Positions 1-8,323 of a stretch of DNA of 58,154 nt are shown one piece after another. The position numbers and the translations under genes were made by a program. The stretch spans positions 23,116-81,269 of the forward strand of contig PMTR01000016.1 in assembly GCA_003167255.1 (NCBI GenBank), given 5' to 3'. Origin of the DNA: Bryobacterales bacterium (GTDB lineage Bacteria; Acidobacteriota; Terriglobia; Bryobacterales; Bryobacteraceae). Every line of letters starts with the position of its first letter. The stretch's first letter is position 1. A model generated the notes under the pieces. That model saw only the letters and a list, made by a program, of their open reading frames with translations. It was not told the DNA's origin and searched no databases.

Positions 1-1199
1 GCGCCTGCTCGCCGTCGACGACAGCATCACCTACCTTCAGGAGCTCGGTAGCCAGCTTCGCCGGGAAGGTTACCATGTGGTCATGGCAAGGTCCGGCGAG
101 GAGGCGCTGGAACTCCTCGCGGCTCAGCCGGTGGACGGCATTCTGCTCGACCTCGTCATGCCTGGATTGTCCGGCCAGGACACGTGCAAGCACATCAAAC
201 AGCGGGCCGAATGGCGCGACATCCCCCTCATCATGCTCACGGCGCGCGACGATCGGGATGCGATGATCGAAGGCATCAACGCCGGCGCTGACGACTACAT
301 TGCCAAGTCCGCCGACTTCGACGTTCTCAAGGCCCGCTTGCGCGCTCAGCTCCGCCGCAAATACTTCGAGGATGAGAACCGCCGTATCCGCGAGAAGCTC
401 GTTCGGAGGGAGACCGAAGCCACCGCGCGCAAGCAGGGGTAAGCGGAACAGAAAAAGCTCGATCAGCGCCTGCGCGACCAGCAGTTCTACACGCGCTCTC
501 TCATCGAATCCAACATCGACGCGCTGATGACCACCGATCCGCTCGGCATTATTACCGACGTCAACAAGCAGATGGAGGCGCTCACCGGCTGCACGCGCGA
601 TGAGTTGATCGGCGCGCCGTCCAAGAACTACTTTACCGATCCGGAGCGGGCCGAAGCGGCCATCAAGCTGGTGCTGAGCGAAAAGAAAGTCACCGACTAC
701 GAACTCACCGCGCGCGCCCGGGACGGCAAGAAAACGGAGGTATCCTACAACGCCACCTTCTACGACCGGAATAGGACGCTTGCAGGGCGTATTGGCTGTC
801 GCGCGGGACGTCACGGAGCGCAAACGCAACGAGCAGGCGCTCCAGGAAACGAACATCGAGCTGGAGAGCGCCAAGTCCGCCGCCGAGGAAGCCAACCTCG
901 CGAAATCGGATTTCCTTTCCAGCATGAGCCATGAGCTTCGTAGCCCGCTCAATGCGATCCTCGGTTTCGCGCAACTGATGGAGTTGGCCTCCCCGTTGCC
1001 GACGGACTCTCAGAAGGAAAGCATTGCCCAGATTCTTCAGGCGGCCCTCAGCGCCAATGCCATACCCCGCGACATCGAGATGGGCCTGGACGCGGGGTTC
1101 TTCCGCTATCTCACCAAACCCATCAAGATCAAAGAATTCATGGATACGCTGAACACGGCACTGGAATTTGCGGAAGAGGAACTTTGCCGGCACAAATGA
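1..1199 (+). pseudogene. Decayed hybrid histidine kinase (REC-PAS-HisKA-[deleted]-REC tail), 5' end outside the window
   Basis: The reading frame enters the window already open (frame from base 2). It encodes a receiver domain with the acidic pair in LLAVDDS, the phospho-acceptor Asp in ILLDLVMPG and the switch Thr in LMLTARD-like context (LIMLTA). A TAA at 440-442 stops this frame, yet the downstream codons continue the same protein without a break (coiled linker, then a PAS domain around 527-770). At about 773 one extra A shifts the frame. Correcting it gives the end of the PAS domain, a coiled coil (about 800-890) and the HisKA H-box (SMSHELRSPLNAI). After ILQA (about 1040) the protein jumps to the last third of a receiver domain (ALSANA, then LTKPIKI), so the HATPase and most of the second receiver are gone. 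Three independent lesions make it non-functional as a kinase. The N-terminal receiver could still be made as a truncated protein. Confidence 0.88.
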
Positions 1200-1212
1200 A
1201 GCGGGAGGAATG

Positions 1213-1650
1213 TTATGGTCGGTTCATCTGTCTTTCCGCTCGGCGCATATGGGCGATCCACGGCCGGGCCAGAATCTCCTGGCCGCCGAAACGGAACGAC
1301 TGGACCTCGCCGCCGTCCGCCCACGCGCTCCCGACGTACTGGCCCGGCCAAACGCCCGGAATGACGAAGCTGCCATCCGGTTCCACCTTCGCCATCAAGC
1401 GGAAGTTCGCGATCCGCCGCTGGAACGCGATGCGCACCTGATCCGGCTTGACCGCGCCTTCGCACGCGATGGTTCCCTTGAGGTCCCGGATCGCCGTCTG
1501 GGCCACGTTCAGCGTGATGCCCTCGATATTGTCGCCGGAGACCTCGATCGTCCGCAGGGCCGAGTACTTCGGCGGCGCGGAATTGTCCGTGAGATTGCGA
1601 CAACAGCACAATATACCGCTCCAACTGGTGGTGGAACGTAGATTACTCGC
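1213..1650 (-). pseudogene. Remnant of a carboxypeptidase-regulatory-like (Ig-fold) domain protein
   Basis: The minus frame reads a beta-sandwich-like piece with the phrases VSGDNIEGITL, DLKGTI, DGSFVIPGVWPGQY and SFRFGGQEIL. These match my recollection of repeated carboxypeptidase-regulatory-like domains in acidobacterial secreted proteins. The N-terminal part (before about 1600) and the C-terminal part (after about 1250) do not look like the family, and there is no credible start or signal peptide. It is most likely a fragment of a once larger extracellular protein, stranded between the broken kinase and the tRNA-like fragment. Confidence 0.45.
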
Positions 1651-1684
1651 GCTGAAACTGCCCAATCGCACCGCGTCCCTACGT

Positions 1685-1732
1685 CGTTAATTAACCGGGG
1701 GGGTGCAAGTTCGAAACCTGTTTGGGGAGCCA
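1685..1732 (+). other. 3' half of a tRNA-Asn-like sequence (possible attachment-site scar)
   Basis: The segment reads like the 3' part of a tRNA. There is an anticodon-loop-like CGTTAAT, then a T arm (GCAAG-TTCGAAA-CCTGT, four of five pairs counting one G-U), an acceptor strand TTGGGGA, discriminator G and an encoded CCA at 1730-1732. The order and wording match bacterial tRNA-Asn(GUU). The 5' half is absent: no TCCCCAA-like strand precedes it, and the anticodon stem does not pair. Integrases often use the 3' end of tRNA genes, and an integrase tail lies 550 bp downstream, so I read it as an attachment-site scar rather than a working tRNA. Confidence 0.5.
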
Positions 1733-1953
1733 AATAATCCGACGACGAACTCTCTGGCCTTCTGGTTAACGGCGCGGCGGCAGGGACTTGCTGGAAATGG
1801 CCAATACTGCGGGAAGGCGGCTCTCTCAAGCCTGCCAGGACTGGCCGTCGGCTTGCCCAAGTCGCCTCTCCCGGGCCTTTCAGGGTGCGCGTCTCAGAGT
1901 CTCCGCCGAGGAGTGTGCGTTTGGTTAACTGCGCTGGTGGGCGATCCAACGGT

Positions 1954-2199
1954 TCAAGCCCCTGGTTCGCTCTTCTCTCCTTTGTGCGGGATCTTCGCCC
2001 CGGCCTTCCGCGCCTCGCTGAGACCGATGGCCACCGCCTGTTTGCGGCTCTTCACCTTCCCACCTGTGCCACCCTTGCCGGATTTCAACGTGCCGAGTTT
2101 GTATTCGTGCATGACCTTTCCGACTGTGCCCATGCCTTTGGTCGACGAACTCGTCTTCGCGGTGGTGTTTCTGGGGGTGCTCTCTTTCGCTTTAGGCAT
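1954..2199 (-). CDS. DUF6496-like small basic protein
   Basis: This is a lysine-rich 81-aa protein. Its C-terminal half (RKQAVAIGLSEARKAGAKIP) resembles the DUF6496 family of small, basic proteins of unknown function; that is recollection, not a search. The N-terminal half is low-complexity (Ser/Thr/Lys/Gly). I choose the internal ATG at 2199 rather than the longer frame, because AGGAGG sits 8 bases upstream of it and the extra N-terminal residues are not family-like. It stands alone, flanked by mobile-element debris on both sides. Confidence 0.7.
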   Translation of the reverse strand: MPKAKESTPRNTTAKTSSSTKGMGTVGKVMHEYKLGTLKSGKGGTGGKVKSRKQAVAIGLSEARKAGAKIPHKGEKSEPGA

Positions 2200-2275
2200 A
2201 TAGTGTCCTCCTGTCCTCCAGTCGCAGTGTAGCTCATCGTCGCGATTCACTAGCGGACGTCTGCGGTCAAAACCG

Positions 2276-2380
2276 CTGGCGGCGGTATCGGCGCGCCTGG
2301 ACCATAGCTCGGTGCGGACAACCCAGGAGATTTACGCGCACATGATCACCGGCCAGGACCAGGAGGCGGCCCGGAAGTGA
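2276..2380 (+). pseudogene. C-terminal tail of a tyrosine recombinase (integrase remnant)
   Basis: A 34-codon open stretch ending in TGA reads VSARLDHSSVRTT, then IYAHMITGQDQEAARK. This is the tail of a phage-type integrase, with the conserved LGH(S)S box (here LDH) and the nucleophile Tyr in IYAH. It aligns closely with the tail of the full-length recombinase at 49487-50602 (VSARLGHSSVRVT, then IYSHAIHGQDDEA). No upstream part of the catalytic domain is present, so the remainder was lost. Confidence 0.8.
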
Positions 2381-2496
2381 GAGGAGTCCAGAAGCGGAAC
2401 CGGCCGGAAGGTCGAACCGGGGTCCAGTAAGACCCCGATCAAGCGCTCTTGGATTCCTGCGTGTGATCCTCGGTTAAGTGGATCGGGCCGATGAGC

Positions 2497-2607
2497 CGCT
2501 TTCGTTTCGATGATGCATTCCATCAGCACCTTTCCGGCGGCGTCACTGACCGCAATCGAGATGCTTGCCTGATGCACGTCCATGCCAATATACTTTCTGT
2601 TGTCCAT
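2497..2607 (-). mobile_element. N-terminal fragment of an IS110-family transposase
   Basis: The first 37 residues of the frame starting at 2607 (YIGMDVHQASISIAVSD) match the start of the DEDD nuclease domain of IS110-family transposases, where the first catalytic Asp lies in GMDVHQ. Homology stops at about 2497. The same frame then runs into unrelated sequence that overlaps the integrase tail on the other strand. The rest of the transposase is missing. The preferred ATG (MDNRKYIG) has an AAAGGAG-like ribosome-binding site just upstream on the minus strand. Confidence 0.75.
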
Positions 2608-2851
2608 TGGGTGCTCCTTTCCGTCGGTCCTGAGCCGACGCCTCAAGCCTACATTGAAAGGGGCGCCCTTTTTTATAATGCGTTAACTTGCAGTCGTGCC
2701 CGTCACAATCTGCCGGCCTTCCTTCGAATACCGTGCTCGGCCCCGGTTTCGGAGTGATCAGCAAGACCGCCGGCTCCTCCCGCCAGATTCAGCTATCGCG
2801 GACAGTGATCTACTGAGTGCCACCTTCCCCGTTACACCAACTGCGCCGTAG
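2608..2851. other. Intergenic region without a recognisable gene
   Basis: This stretch lies between the IS110 fragment and the glycosyltransferase stop. It holds a short perfect hairpin (AAAGGG-GCG-CCCTTT, 2657-2671) followed by T residues on the plus strand, which could be a weak terminator. A minus-strand frame runs through it but shows no family I recognise. Confidence 0.35.
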
Positions 2852-4873
2852 TCACCTGAATCCGCGTCCCCCGCCCCCCGTATCCGGCTTCCCGCTGTTG
2901 ATCCGCGTTTCCAGCGCAGCGATGCGGGCGGCCTGGAACTCCGGTTGCTCGGCTTTCGCAATCGTGAGCGCCTTTTGGTAGTACTGATTGGCGGCTTCGG
3001 ATTGGCCGTTGGCGTCGAGAACCTGCCCCAGCGCCTGGTTCACGGCGGCCGAGTCCGGCGCCAGGGCTAACGCCTGTTGCGCCAAGGCGAGGGCGGCAGG
3101 AGCGTTTCGTTGGCGGAGGAGCGCCTGCGCTTTCACATCGAGGCTGAGCGCCCCGGCCAGAGGGATATCGAAATGGCCGTCGTAGACGAAAACGCCGTAG
3201 TCGATGATCGCCGCCGGCTTCAGATTCTGAAACTTTCCGTACGGGTTGAGGCGGCCCACGCCGGTTTCAAAGCCGGAAAGAACGCCGGAGCTGATGAGCA
3301 CCGGTCCGTCGACGGCAGGCGGCGTGTCCGGGGACCGAACCTCGGCCGTGTACAACGGCGTGCAAGGAATGCCGTAAGAAGCGGGGTCCACCACGGACTG
3401 GCTGAAATAGGCGAACCAGCAGTTCTTGACGCCGCGCGCATCGAGATAACGCTTGACGGATTTGAGCTGCTGGCCCCAATCGGCGCTGGAGTCGCTGACA
3501 TACTTGTAGGCGTTCGCCGGGCCGCCGAAGGCCTCGTTCGTATACGCTATGTAATCGGGGAAGGCATGAAGGACCGACACGGCTTGAAAGACTAGCAGCA
3601 CAACCACCGCGTAAAGCCAGCGGCGATTGCGCTCAGCCAAAGCCCAGGCAGCCCCAGCGATGGGAACCGCGAGGAAGATATAGACGGGTAGGATGTGCCG
3701 CACGCCGATATTCATGCCGCCGGTCATGGAGAAGGCCATGTAGAGCGCGGCGGGAGTCACCATGTAGAGAACCCCGCGGGAGAGGCGCACTTTGCCGGCA
3801 ACGACCGCCCACGCGCCGATCGCGAGCAGGATGAGAAACGTGAGGCTGGACTTAATGAGCATGGTGATGGGGAAGAAGAACCAGACCGCGTGCGGGTGGA
3901 CCACGCCCAGGATGTAGCTGGTAAACGACTTGGCCTGAGAAAGAATGTAGGCGAAGGCGTAGGTATAGGGCGCGGGCAGCAGGTGCAGCTTATCGACCTC
4001 AGCGAGCACCTTGGCGTCAAACGCGCTCGGCACGCGGCTGAGTTGCGCCGCCATGGGAGGATTGAACGGCACGGCGTCGGCTTGGGCGTAGCGGAAGCCG
4101 TAGGCGGCCCACAGGATTGTTATGGAGATTGCGCCAATGACCACCAGTGCCAGCGCCAGGCGCCGGGCGAGGCGCGCGGTCGGGACGGGCGGAGCATCGG
4201 GAGCGAGCTTGTTTGGCCACAGAAGCTCGAAGGCGGCGAGGAGCACAAGCGTGGGAAGCAGCAGGATGGCGCTGTGCTTGGCCGCGAGCGCGAGCCCCAC
4301 GACAAGGCTGGTCCCGATGAGGCGCCACACCGCCGGGAATTTCATGTAGCGGTAGAAGGCATACATGGCCCAGAACATGAAGAAAGCGTTGCCCGAATCC
4401 AGGGTAGTCAGCGCCGAATGGCCCATCAGTGTGGGGTCGAATGCGATAAGGCCGAGCGCGACGAATCCGGCGCCCAGGCCGAACATTTCCCGCGCGGCGG
4501 CAAAGACAAGAATCGCCAGCAGGAGCGTGAAAACCGAATCCGCCATGCGGGCGCGGAACATGATGGTGTTCGCGTCGTTCTGGAAGACCAGCGCCTTGCC
4601 GGCCTGAAATCCCAATTGCTCGTAGGGGCGCCTTGGGATGGGCGGTTCCGGCAAGTTCATGCTGATCAGGGGCAGCGTGATTAGGCGCGTGACGAGGGGT
4701 GGATTCAGGAGGATATAGCCATGCTTCCATTGCAGGTAGCCGGAGTAAATATGGAAGGGCTCGTCAAAAGTCGCCGAGTTGTCGCGGGCCATCAGGAACA
4801 TTTGGAGGAAGATGACGAGGAGAAAGGCGGCGACGACTCCGAAAACGACAGGTTTGCGATTGGCTCGTTTCAT
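2852..4873 (-). CDS. PMT/GT39-like lipid-carrier-dependent glycosyltransferase with C-terminal TPR
   Basis: This 673-aa integral membrane protein starts with a signal-anchor helix (residues 8-28), followed by the Asp-Glu pair in FDEPFH (37-38). That pair is typical of the first periplasmic loop of protein mannosyltransferase/ArnT-like GT-C enzymes. About ten further hydrophobic segments follow to about residue 430, then a soluble periplasmic part. The last 90 residues form tetratricopeptide-like helices (APAALALAQQAL, EAANQYYQKAL). By family, such enzymes transfer a sugar from a polyprenyl-phosphate donor to protein or lipid; the substrate cannot be told. It stands alone. The TPR tail is seen in many acidobacterial and planctomycete members and may bind a partner. 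Confidence 0.85.
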   Translation of the reverse strand: MKRANRKPVVFGVVAAFLLVIFLQMFLMARDNSATFDEPFHIYSGYLQWKHGYILLNPPLVTRLITLPLISMNLPEPPIPRRPYEQLGFQAGKALVFQNDANTIMFRARMADSVFTLLLAILVFAAAREMFGLGAGFVALGLIAFDPTLMGHSALTTLDSGNAFFMFWAMYAFYRYMKFPAVWRLIGTSLVVGLALAAKHSAILLLPTLVLLAAFELLWPNKLAPDAPPVPTARLARRLALALVVIGAISITILWAAYGFRYAQADAVPFNPPMAAQLSRVPSAFDAKVLAEVDKLHLLPAPYTYAFAYILSQAKSFTSYILGVVHPHAVWFFFPITMLIKSSLTFLILLAIGAWAVVAGKVRLSRGVLYMVTPAALYMAFSMTGGMNIGVRHILPVYIFLAVPIAGAAWALAERNRRWLYAVVVLLVFQAVSVLHAFPDYIAYTNEAFGGPANAYKYVSDSSADWGQQLKSVKRYLDARGVKNCWFAYFSQSVVDPASYGIPCTPLYTAEVRSPDTPPAVDGPVLISSGVLSGFETGVGRLNPYGKFQNLKPAAIIDYGVFVYDGHFDIPLAGALSLDVKAQALLRQRNAPAALALAQQALALAPDSAAVNQALGQVLDANGQSEAANQYYQKALTIAKAEQPEFQAARIAALETRINSGKPDTGGGGRGFR

Positions 4874-5290
4874 GGCGCCTCCACAGTACCCAGACGCGGC
4901 GGCCGAGGAGTGACAGATCCAGACAGGACCCTTGACAGTCGAAGCGCGAGTGTATCACGGCGCGCTCCCGTAGAATCCGAAAGCTGGATACGCTGTGGCC
5001 GCTACGGCGGACCGTTCTGGCTGCCCCACTGCCAGAACTACGTCGCGGCTGGTGGTACGGAAACGGCGTTCGCGTCAACGCGATCGATGGCGCTGGTGTT
5101 CGTGGCGGCCCTCATAATCAAGGCGATCCGGTGGGCGAACATCCCCGCGCTTCCGCCCGCGCTGGATAAGTACCTGTCCGAACGCCTTCCAGCGGAGATC
5201 CAAACAGCGTTGGAACGTCTGGTCCGCGAGGGGCCCCACAGCCGCGGATGGATCGCGTGGCAAGAGAGTTTCTTGAAGGCCCAAAATTTT
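4874..5290. other. Intergenic stretch, no supported gene
   Basis: There are about 400 bases between the glycosyltransferase start and the Avd-like remnant. Plus-strand frames are open here, but their translations show no family features and change frame at the Avd-like remnant. I see no promoter I would defend. Confidence 0.3.
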
Positions 5291-5299
5291 TCTGCGGAG

Positions 5300-5478
5300 A
5301 GCTTCTGCCAACCAAGCCCGGGGATGGATCGCCCGTAGTTGTGGGCAAAGCATACGATTTCGCCTTGTGGCTGCTCCCGAAGGTGGAATCATTCCCTCGG
5401 TCGCACCGCTTCACCAGGAACCGCGTTCCGAACTGGCCCCACCTTGCCTGCGCGTCCTCTGACACAATGGATTCGTGA
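5300..5478 (+). pseudogene. Remnant of an Avd-like/four-helix-bundle protein
   Basis: The plus frame ending at 5478 contains KAYDFALWLLPKVESFPRSH followed by RFT. This matches, in my recollection, the first helix and turn of bAvd-like proteins ('four helix bundle protein', including the accessory variability determinant of diversity-generating retroelements), which continue LGDR after RFT. Here the match dissolves immediately afterwards, so roughly two thirds of the protein are missing. No reverse transcriptase or template/variable repeat is visible nearby. It is a fossil and not an active retroelement component. Confidence 0.6.
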
Positions 5479-7151
5479 ACCCACCAATCCTCTCCCGCCG
5501 CAACCTGTTGGCCCTCCCGGCTGGCTTGCCCGTCGCCGCTTATGCGCAGGCCGTGCGCGCCGTTGATGGCTATGTCGATATCCTGCGGCTGCCCGACCTC
5601 GCCATCGCCTTCCTCGAAAGCGGCCCACTTCCGCTCGCCCGCGAAGGCCACCGATGGAACGGCACCGGCATCTCCGTCCAAACCGAACCGGACGCTAACG
5701 GCATGCCTGTTCGCATCGAGGCGCCGGAAGCCCCGCTGCTCCGCTTGCATCTCCGCTGGCGGGCCGCCGTGCCGGAGCGCTGGCGCATCCTCAACGACCA
5801 GTGGGAGCGCAGCTACGGGGATCTCGAATGGCGCGGCGTGGTCGGCGAGCGCGTCCTGCCATGGTACTTCCTGGCTTTCGACGGCCGCGCCACGCACGGT
5901 TACGGCGTCGCTACGGGGGGCTCGTGCTTCGCCTTCTGGCAGGCCGACCCCGCCGGCATCTCTCTGTGGCTGGACCTGCGCAATGGAGGCTCAGCTGTGC
6001 GCCTAGGGCCCCGCACGTTGGAAGCCGCCGCCGTGCGAGTCCGCCGCGGGACTGCGGGCCAGAGCGCTTTTCAATCCGCGCGACGCTTCTGCAGTCTGCT
6101 CTGCGCGAAGCCCCGCCTCGCTGCCGCGCCTGTTTACGGCGGCAACAACTGGTATTACGCCTACGGCCGCAACTGCTCGGCCGCCGCCATCGAGCGCGAT
6201 GCCGGCCTGATGGACGAACTCGCCCCATCCGGGCCAAACCGGCCCTTCATGGTGATCGATGACGGCTGGTCGCCGACCAACACCGCCGGCCCCTGGGAGC
6301 GCGGCAACGCCGGCTTCCCCGATATGGCGGGGCTCGCCGCGGCCATGAAACGGCAGGGTGTCCGTCCTGGCATCTGGCTGCGCCCCCTGTACACCACCGC
6401 CGAGGTTCCTGCGGCCGCCTGCCTTCGGCCCCGCGCCGGCGCCCGCGGCGCGACGCTCGATCCGAGCCTGCCCGAGACGCTCGAAACCGTCCGCCAGGAC
6501 ATTGGCCGCATGGCTTCGTGGGGTTTCGAGCTGATCAAGCACGACTACAGCAGTTTCGATCTGCTGGGCCGCTGGGGCTATTCGATGGGCGCCGACCTCA
6601 CCGAAGCTGGCTGGCACTTCGCCGACCGCTCCCGCACCACCGCCGAAGTCGCGCTGACCCTCTACCGCGCGATTCGGGAAGCGGCCGGGGGCGCGGCTGT
6701 CATCGGCTGCAATACTTTCGGACACCTGTCCGCCGGCCTGTTCGAACTGCAGCGCACCGGCGACGACACCAGTGGCCGCGACTTCGACCGCACGCGACGG
6801 ATGGGCGTCAACACGCTGGCGTTTCGCGGCCCACAGCACGGCGCCTTCTTCGATCTCGACGCCGATTGCGCCCCCATCACGCCGCAACTCCCGTGGGAAC
6901 TGGCCGCGCGCTGGCTCGACCTGGTGGCCCGCAGCGGGACCGCGCTGTTCGTCTCCCCCGATCCCGCAGCGGTCAACGCCGAGTCGAAGCAGGCCCTCCG
7001 GCGGGCTTTCGCAGTCGCCGCTCAAGTGCGCGAACTTGCGGAGCCGTTGGACTGGATGGACACCACCGCGCCCGGCCGCTGGCGCATCGATGGACGCGCG
7101 ATGGAATACGACTGGTACGGTTCCGAAGGAGCCTCGCCCTTCCCGCGCTAA
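5475..7151 (+). CDS. Secreted GH36-like glycoside hydrolase (alpha-galactosidase-like)
   Basis: The 558-aa protein starts at GTG and has a twin-arginine-like signal (SRRNLLALPAG, cleavage expected after AYAQA). Residues 30-210 form an N-terminal beta-rich domain. The (beta/alpha)8 barrel begins near VYGGNNWYYAYG and carries FMVIDDGW, GIWLRPLY, the probable nucleophile Asp357 in LIKHDYSSFD and the probable acid/base region RTGDDTS (Asp430/431). This layout matches the GH-D clan (GH36/GH27 alpha-galactosidases). The exact sugar is not determinable. It is monocistronic. The length is shorter than canonical 700-aa GH36 enzymes, mainly because the C-terminal beta domain is small. Confidence 0.82.
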   Translation: MNPPILSRRNLLALPAGLPVAAYAQAVRAVDGYVDILRLPDLAIAFLESGPLPLAREGHRWNGTGISVQTEPDANGMPVRIEAPEAPLLRLHLRWRAAVPERWRILNDQWERSYGDLEWRGVVGERVLPWYFLAFDGRATHGYGVATGGSCFAFWQADPAGISLWLDLRNGGSAVRLGPRTLEAAAVRVRRGTAGQSAFQSARRFCSLLCAKPRLAAAPVYGGNNWYYAYGRNCSAAAIERDAGLMDELAPSGPNRPFMVIDDGWSPTNTAGPWERGNAGFPDMAGLAAAMKRQGVRPGIWLRPLYTTAEVPAAACLRPRAGARGATLDPSLPETLETVRQDIGRMASWGFELIKHDYSSFDLLGRWGYSMGADLTEAGWHFADRSRTTAEVALTLYRAIREAAGGAAVIGCNTFGHLSAGLFELQRTGDDTSGRDFDRTRRMGVNTLAFRGPQHGAFFDLDADCAPITPQLPWELAARWLDLVARSGTALFVSPDPAAVNAESKQALRRAFAVAAQVRELAEPLDWMDTTAPGRWRIDGRAMEYDWYGSEGASPFPR

Positions 7152-7429
7152 CTAACGGCCGGCGGTCATCTGCCGGTCCAGACTGCGGCGAGCCAGGCTA
7201 CCCAGTTGGACGGGTCGGCGTCCGTCAAGTCGTCGCCACCACTCGTGGGCATCCTCCCATATCGGTAGCTGTCTGCCGGACGCCGCCCCTCCGCGACCTC
7301 GGCGAGCGCTAATTCATTGCCGGTAGCTATTTAGGGAGCAAGCCGGCCGCCGAGTACTTTCCGACCAGGCCATCAACCGATTACGTATGCAATATTGACT
7401 CCTAGGTATAAGATCTAGTTTTCAGGAGG
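7152..7429. other. Intergenic region upstream of the SDR gene
   Basis: The 278 bp contain a TTGACT (7395-7400) but no well-spaced -10 partner that I would defend. There is also a possible minus-strand coding remnant at 7160-7270 that I cannot assign. Confidence 0.3.
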
Positions 7430-7435
7430 ATGCGC

Positions 7436-8323
7436 ATGATTCTCGTTGCCGGTGCTACCGGTCTGGTAGGAAGCGAGGTTTGCCAAAGGCTGATGAGGCG
7501 AGGCGAACCGGTAAAAGCGCTCGTTCGAGAGACGAGTTCGAAAGAGAAGATTGAAGCCCTGCGGTCGTCGGGTGTCGAAGTGTGCGTTGGTGACCTGAAA
7601 GACCCTCAGTCGATCATTGCTGCTTGCCGCGGCGTGAACGCGGTGATCTCGACTGCGTCCTCGACCTTGACGCGGCAGCCTGGAGACTCGATTGAATCTG
7701 TTGACGCAGCGGGACAGTTGAACCTCGTGAGCGCAGCGAAGGGCGCCGGCGTAGGACGCTTTCTCTTCGTTTCGTTTCGCCGGCCATCAGGCCTATCGTT
7801 CCCCCTGGGCGATGCGAAGGAGCAGGTCGAGAACGCTGTCACGAGCCTGAACTTTACGATCATTCAGGCAAGCTGGTTTATGGAAGTGTGGCTGAGCCCG
7901 GCCCTGGGATTCGATTATGTGAACGCAGCGGCTCGCATCTACGGACCGGGAACGAGCCCAATCAGTTGGGTTTCTTACCGCGATGTCGCCGAGATTTGCG
8001 CGGTCGCCCTCCGACATCCGGCGGCCGAGAGGAAGACGATCGAGTTTGGCGGACCGGAAGCGCTCAGCCCGCTTGAGGTAGTAGCCCGCTTCGAAAGAAT
8101 CGGCGGCAGGCCGTTCCGGCTAGAGCATGTCCCTGAACCGCTGCTGCTCTCGCAATTTGAGGGAGCCACGGATTCGATGCAGAAGAGCTTTGCGGCGTTG
8201 ATGCTCGGATACCTGCATGGGGACGCAATGAACATGGCGCCGGTCGTAGATACGTTCGGGATCAAACTCACCAGCATCAATGAGTACGCACGCAGCGTGC
8301 TGGGGAAAGCAGCGACGACATAA
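7436..8323 (+). CDS. Atypical SDR / NmrA-like NAD(P)-binding protein
   Basis: The Rossmann glycine motif GATGLVG sits at the extreme N-terminus, followed by VGDLKDPQS, INAVISTAS-like strands and a C-terminal part (SWVSYRDVAEI, FGGPEALSP) typical of atypical short-chain dehydrogenases of the NmrA/TMR group. These proteins often sense or use NAD(P) and lack the classical Tyr-Lys pair; none is evident here, so a catalytic role is uncertain. Two ATGs compete. AGGAGG at 7424-7429 touches the first (7430) and lies 6 bases before the second (7436), so 7436 is the better start (295 aa). It is monocistronic and well preserved. Confidence 0.85.
   Translation: MILVAGATGLVGSEVCQRLMRRGEPVKALVRETSSKEKIEALRSSGVEVCVGDLKDPQSIIAACRGVNAVISTASSTLTRQPGDSIESVDAAGQLNLVSAAKGAGVGRFLFVSFRRPSGLSFPLGDAKEQVENAVTSLNFTIIQASWFMEVWLSPALGFDYVNAAARIYGPGTSPISWVSYRDVAEICAVALRHPAAERKTIEFGGPEALSPLEVVARFERIGGRPFRLEHVPEPLLLSQFEGATDSMQKSFAALMLGYLHGDAMNMAPVVDTFGIKLTSINEYARSVLGKAATT

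Noticed and set aside
1509-1949. Minus-strand 146-codon frame containing APQTGFELAPPRL
   Set aside because: This wording arises from reading the antisense of a tRNA T arm; it is a known type of false gene.
2674-2679. Perfect TATAAT as a -10 box
   Set aside because: The nearest TTGAAA is only 14 bases away and the boxes overlap a hairpin; there is no gene downstream on that strand.
3695-4684. Long plus-strand open frame (329 codons) opposite the PMT-like gene
   Set aside because: Its translation is low-complexity (His/Arg/Glu-rich) and shows no family. It is the antisense of a clear membrane-protein gene.
5300-5478. Active diversity-generating retroelement
   Set aside because: Only a fragment of an Avd-like protein is seen; no reverse transcriptase and no adenine-substituted template/variable pair was found in the window.
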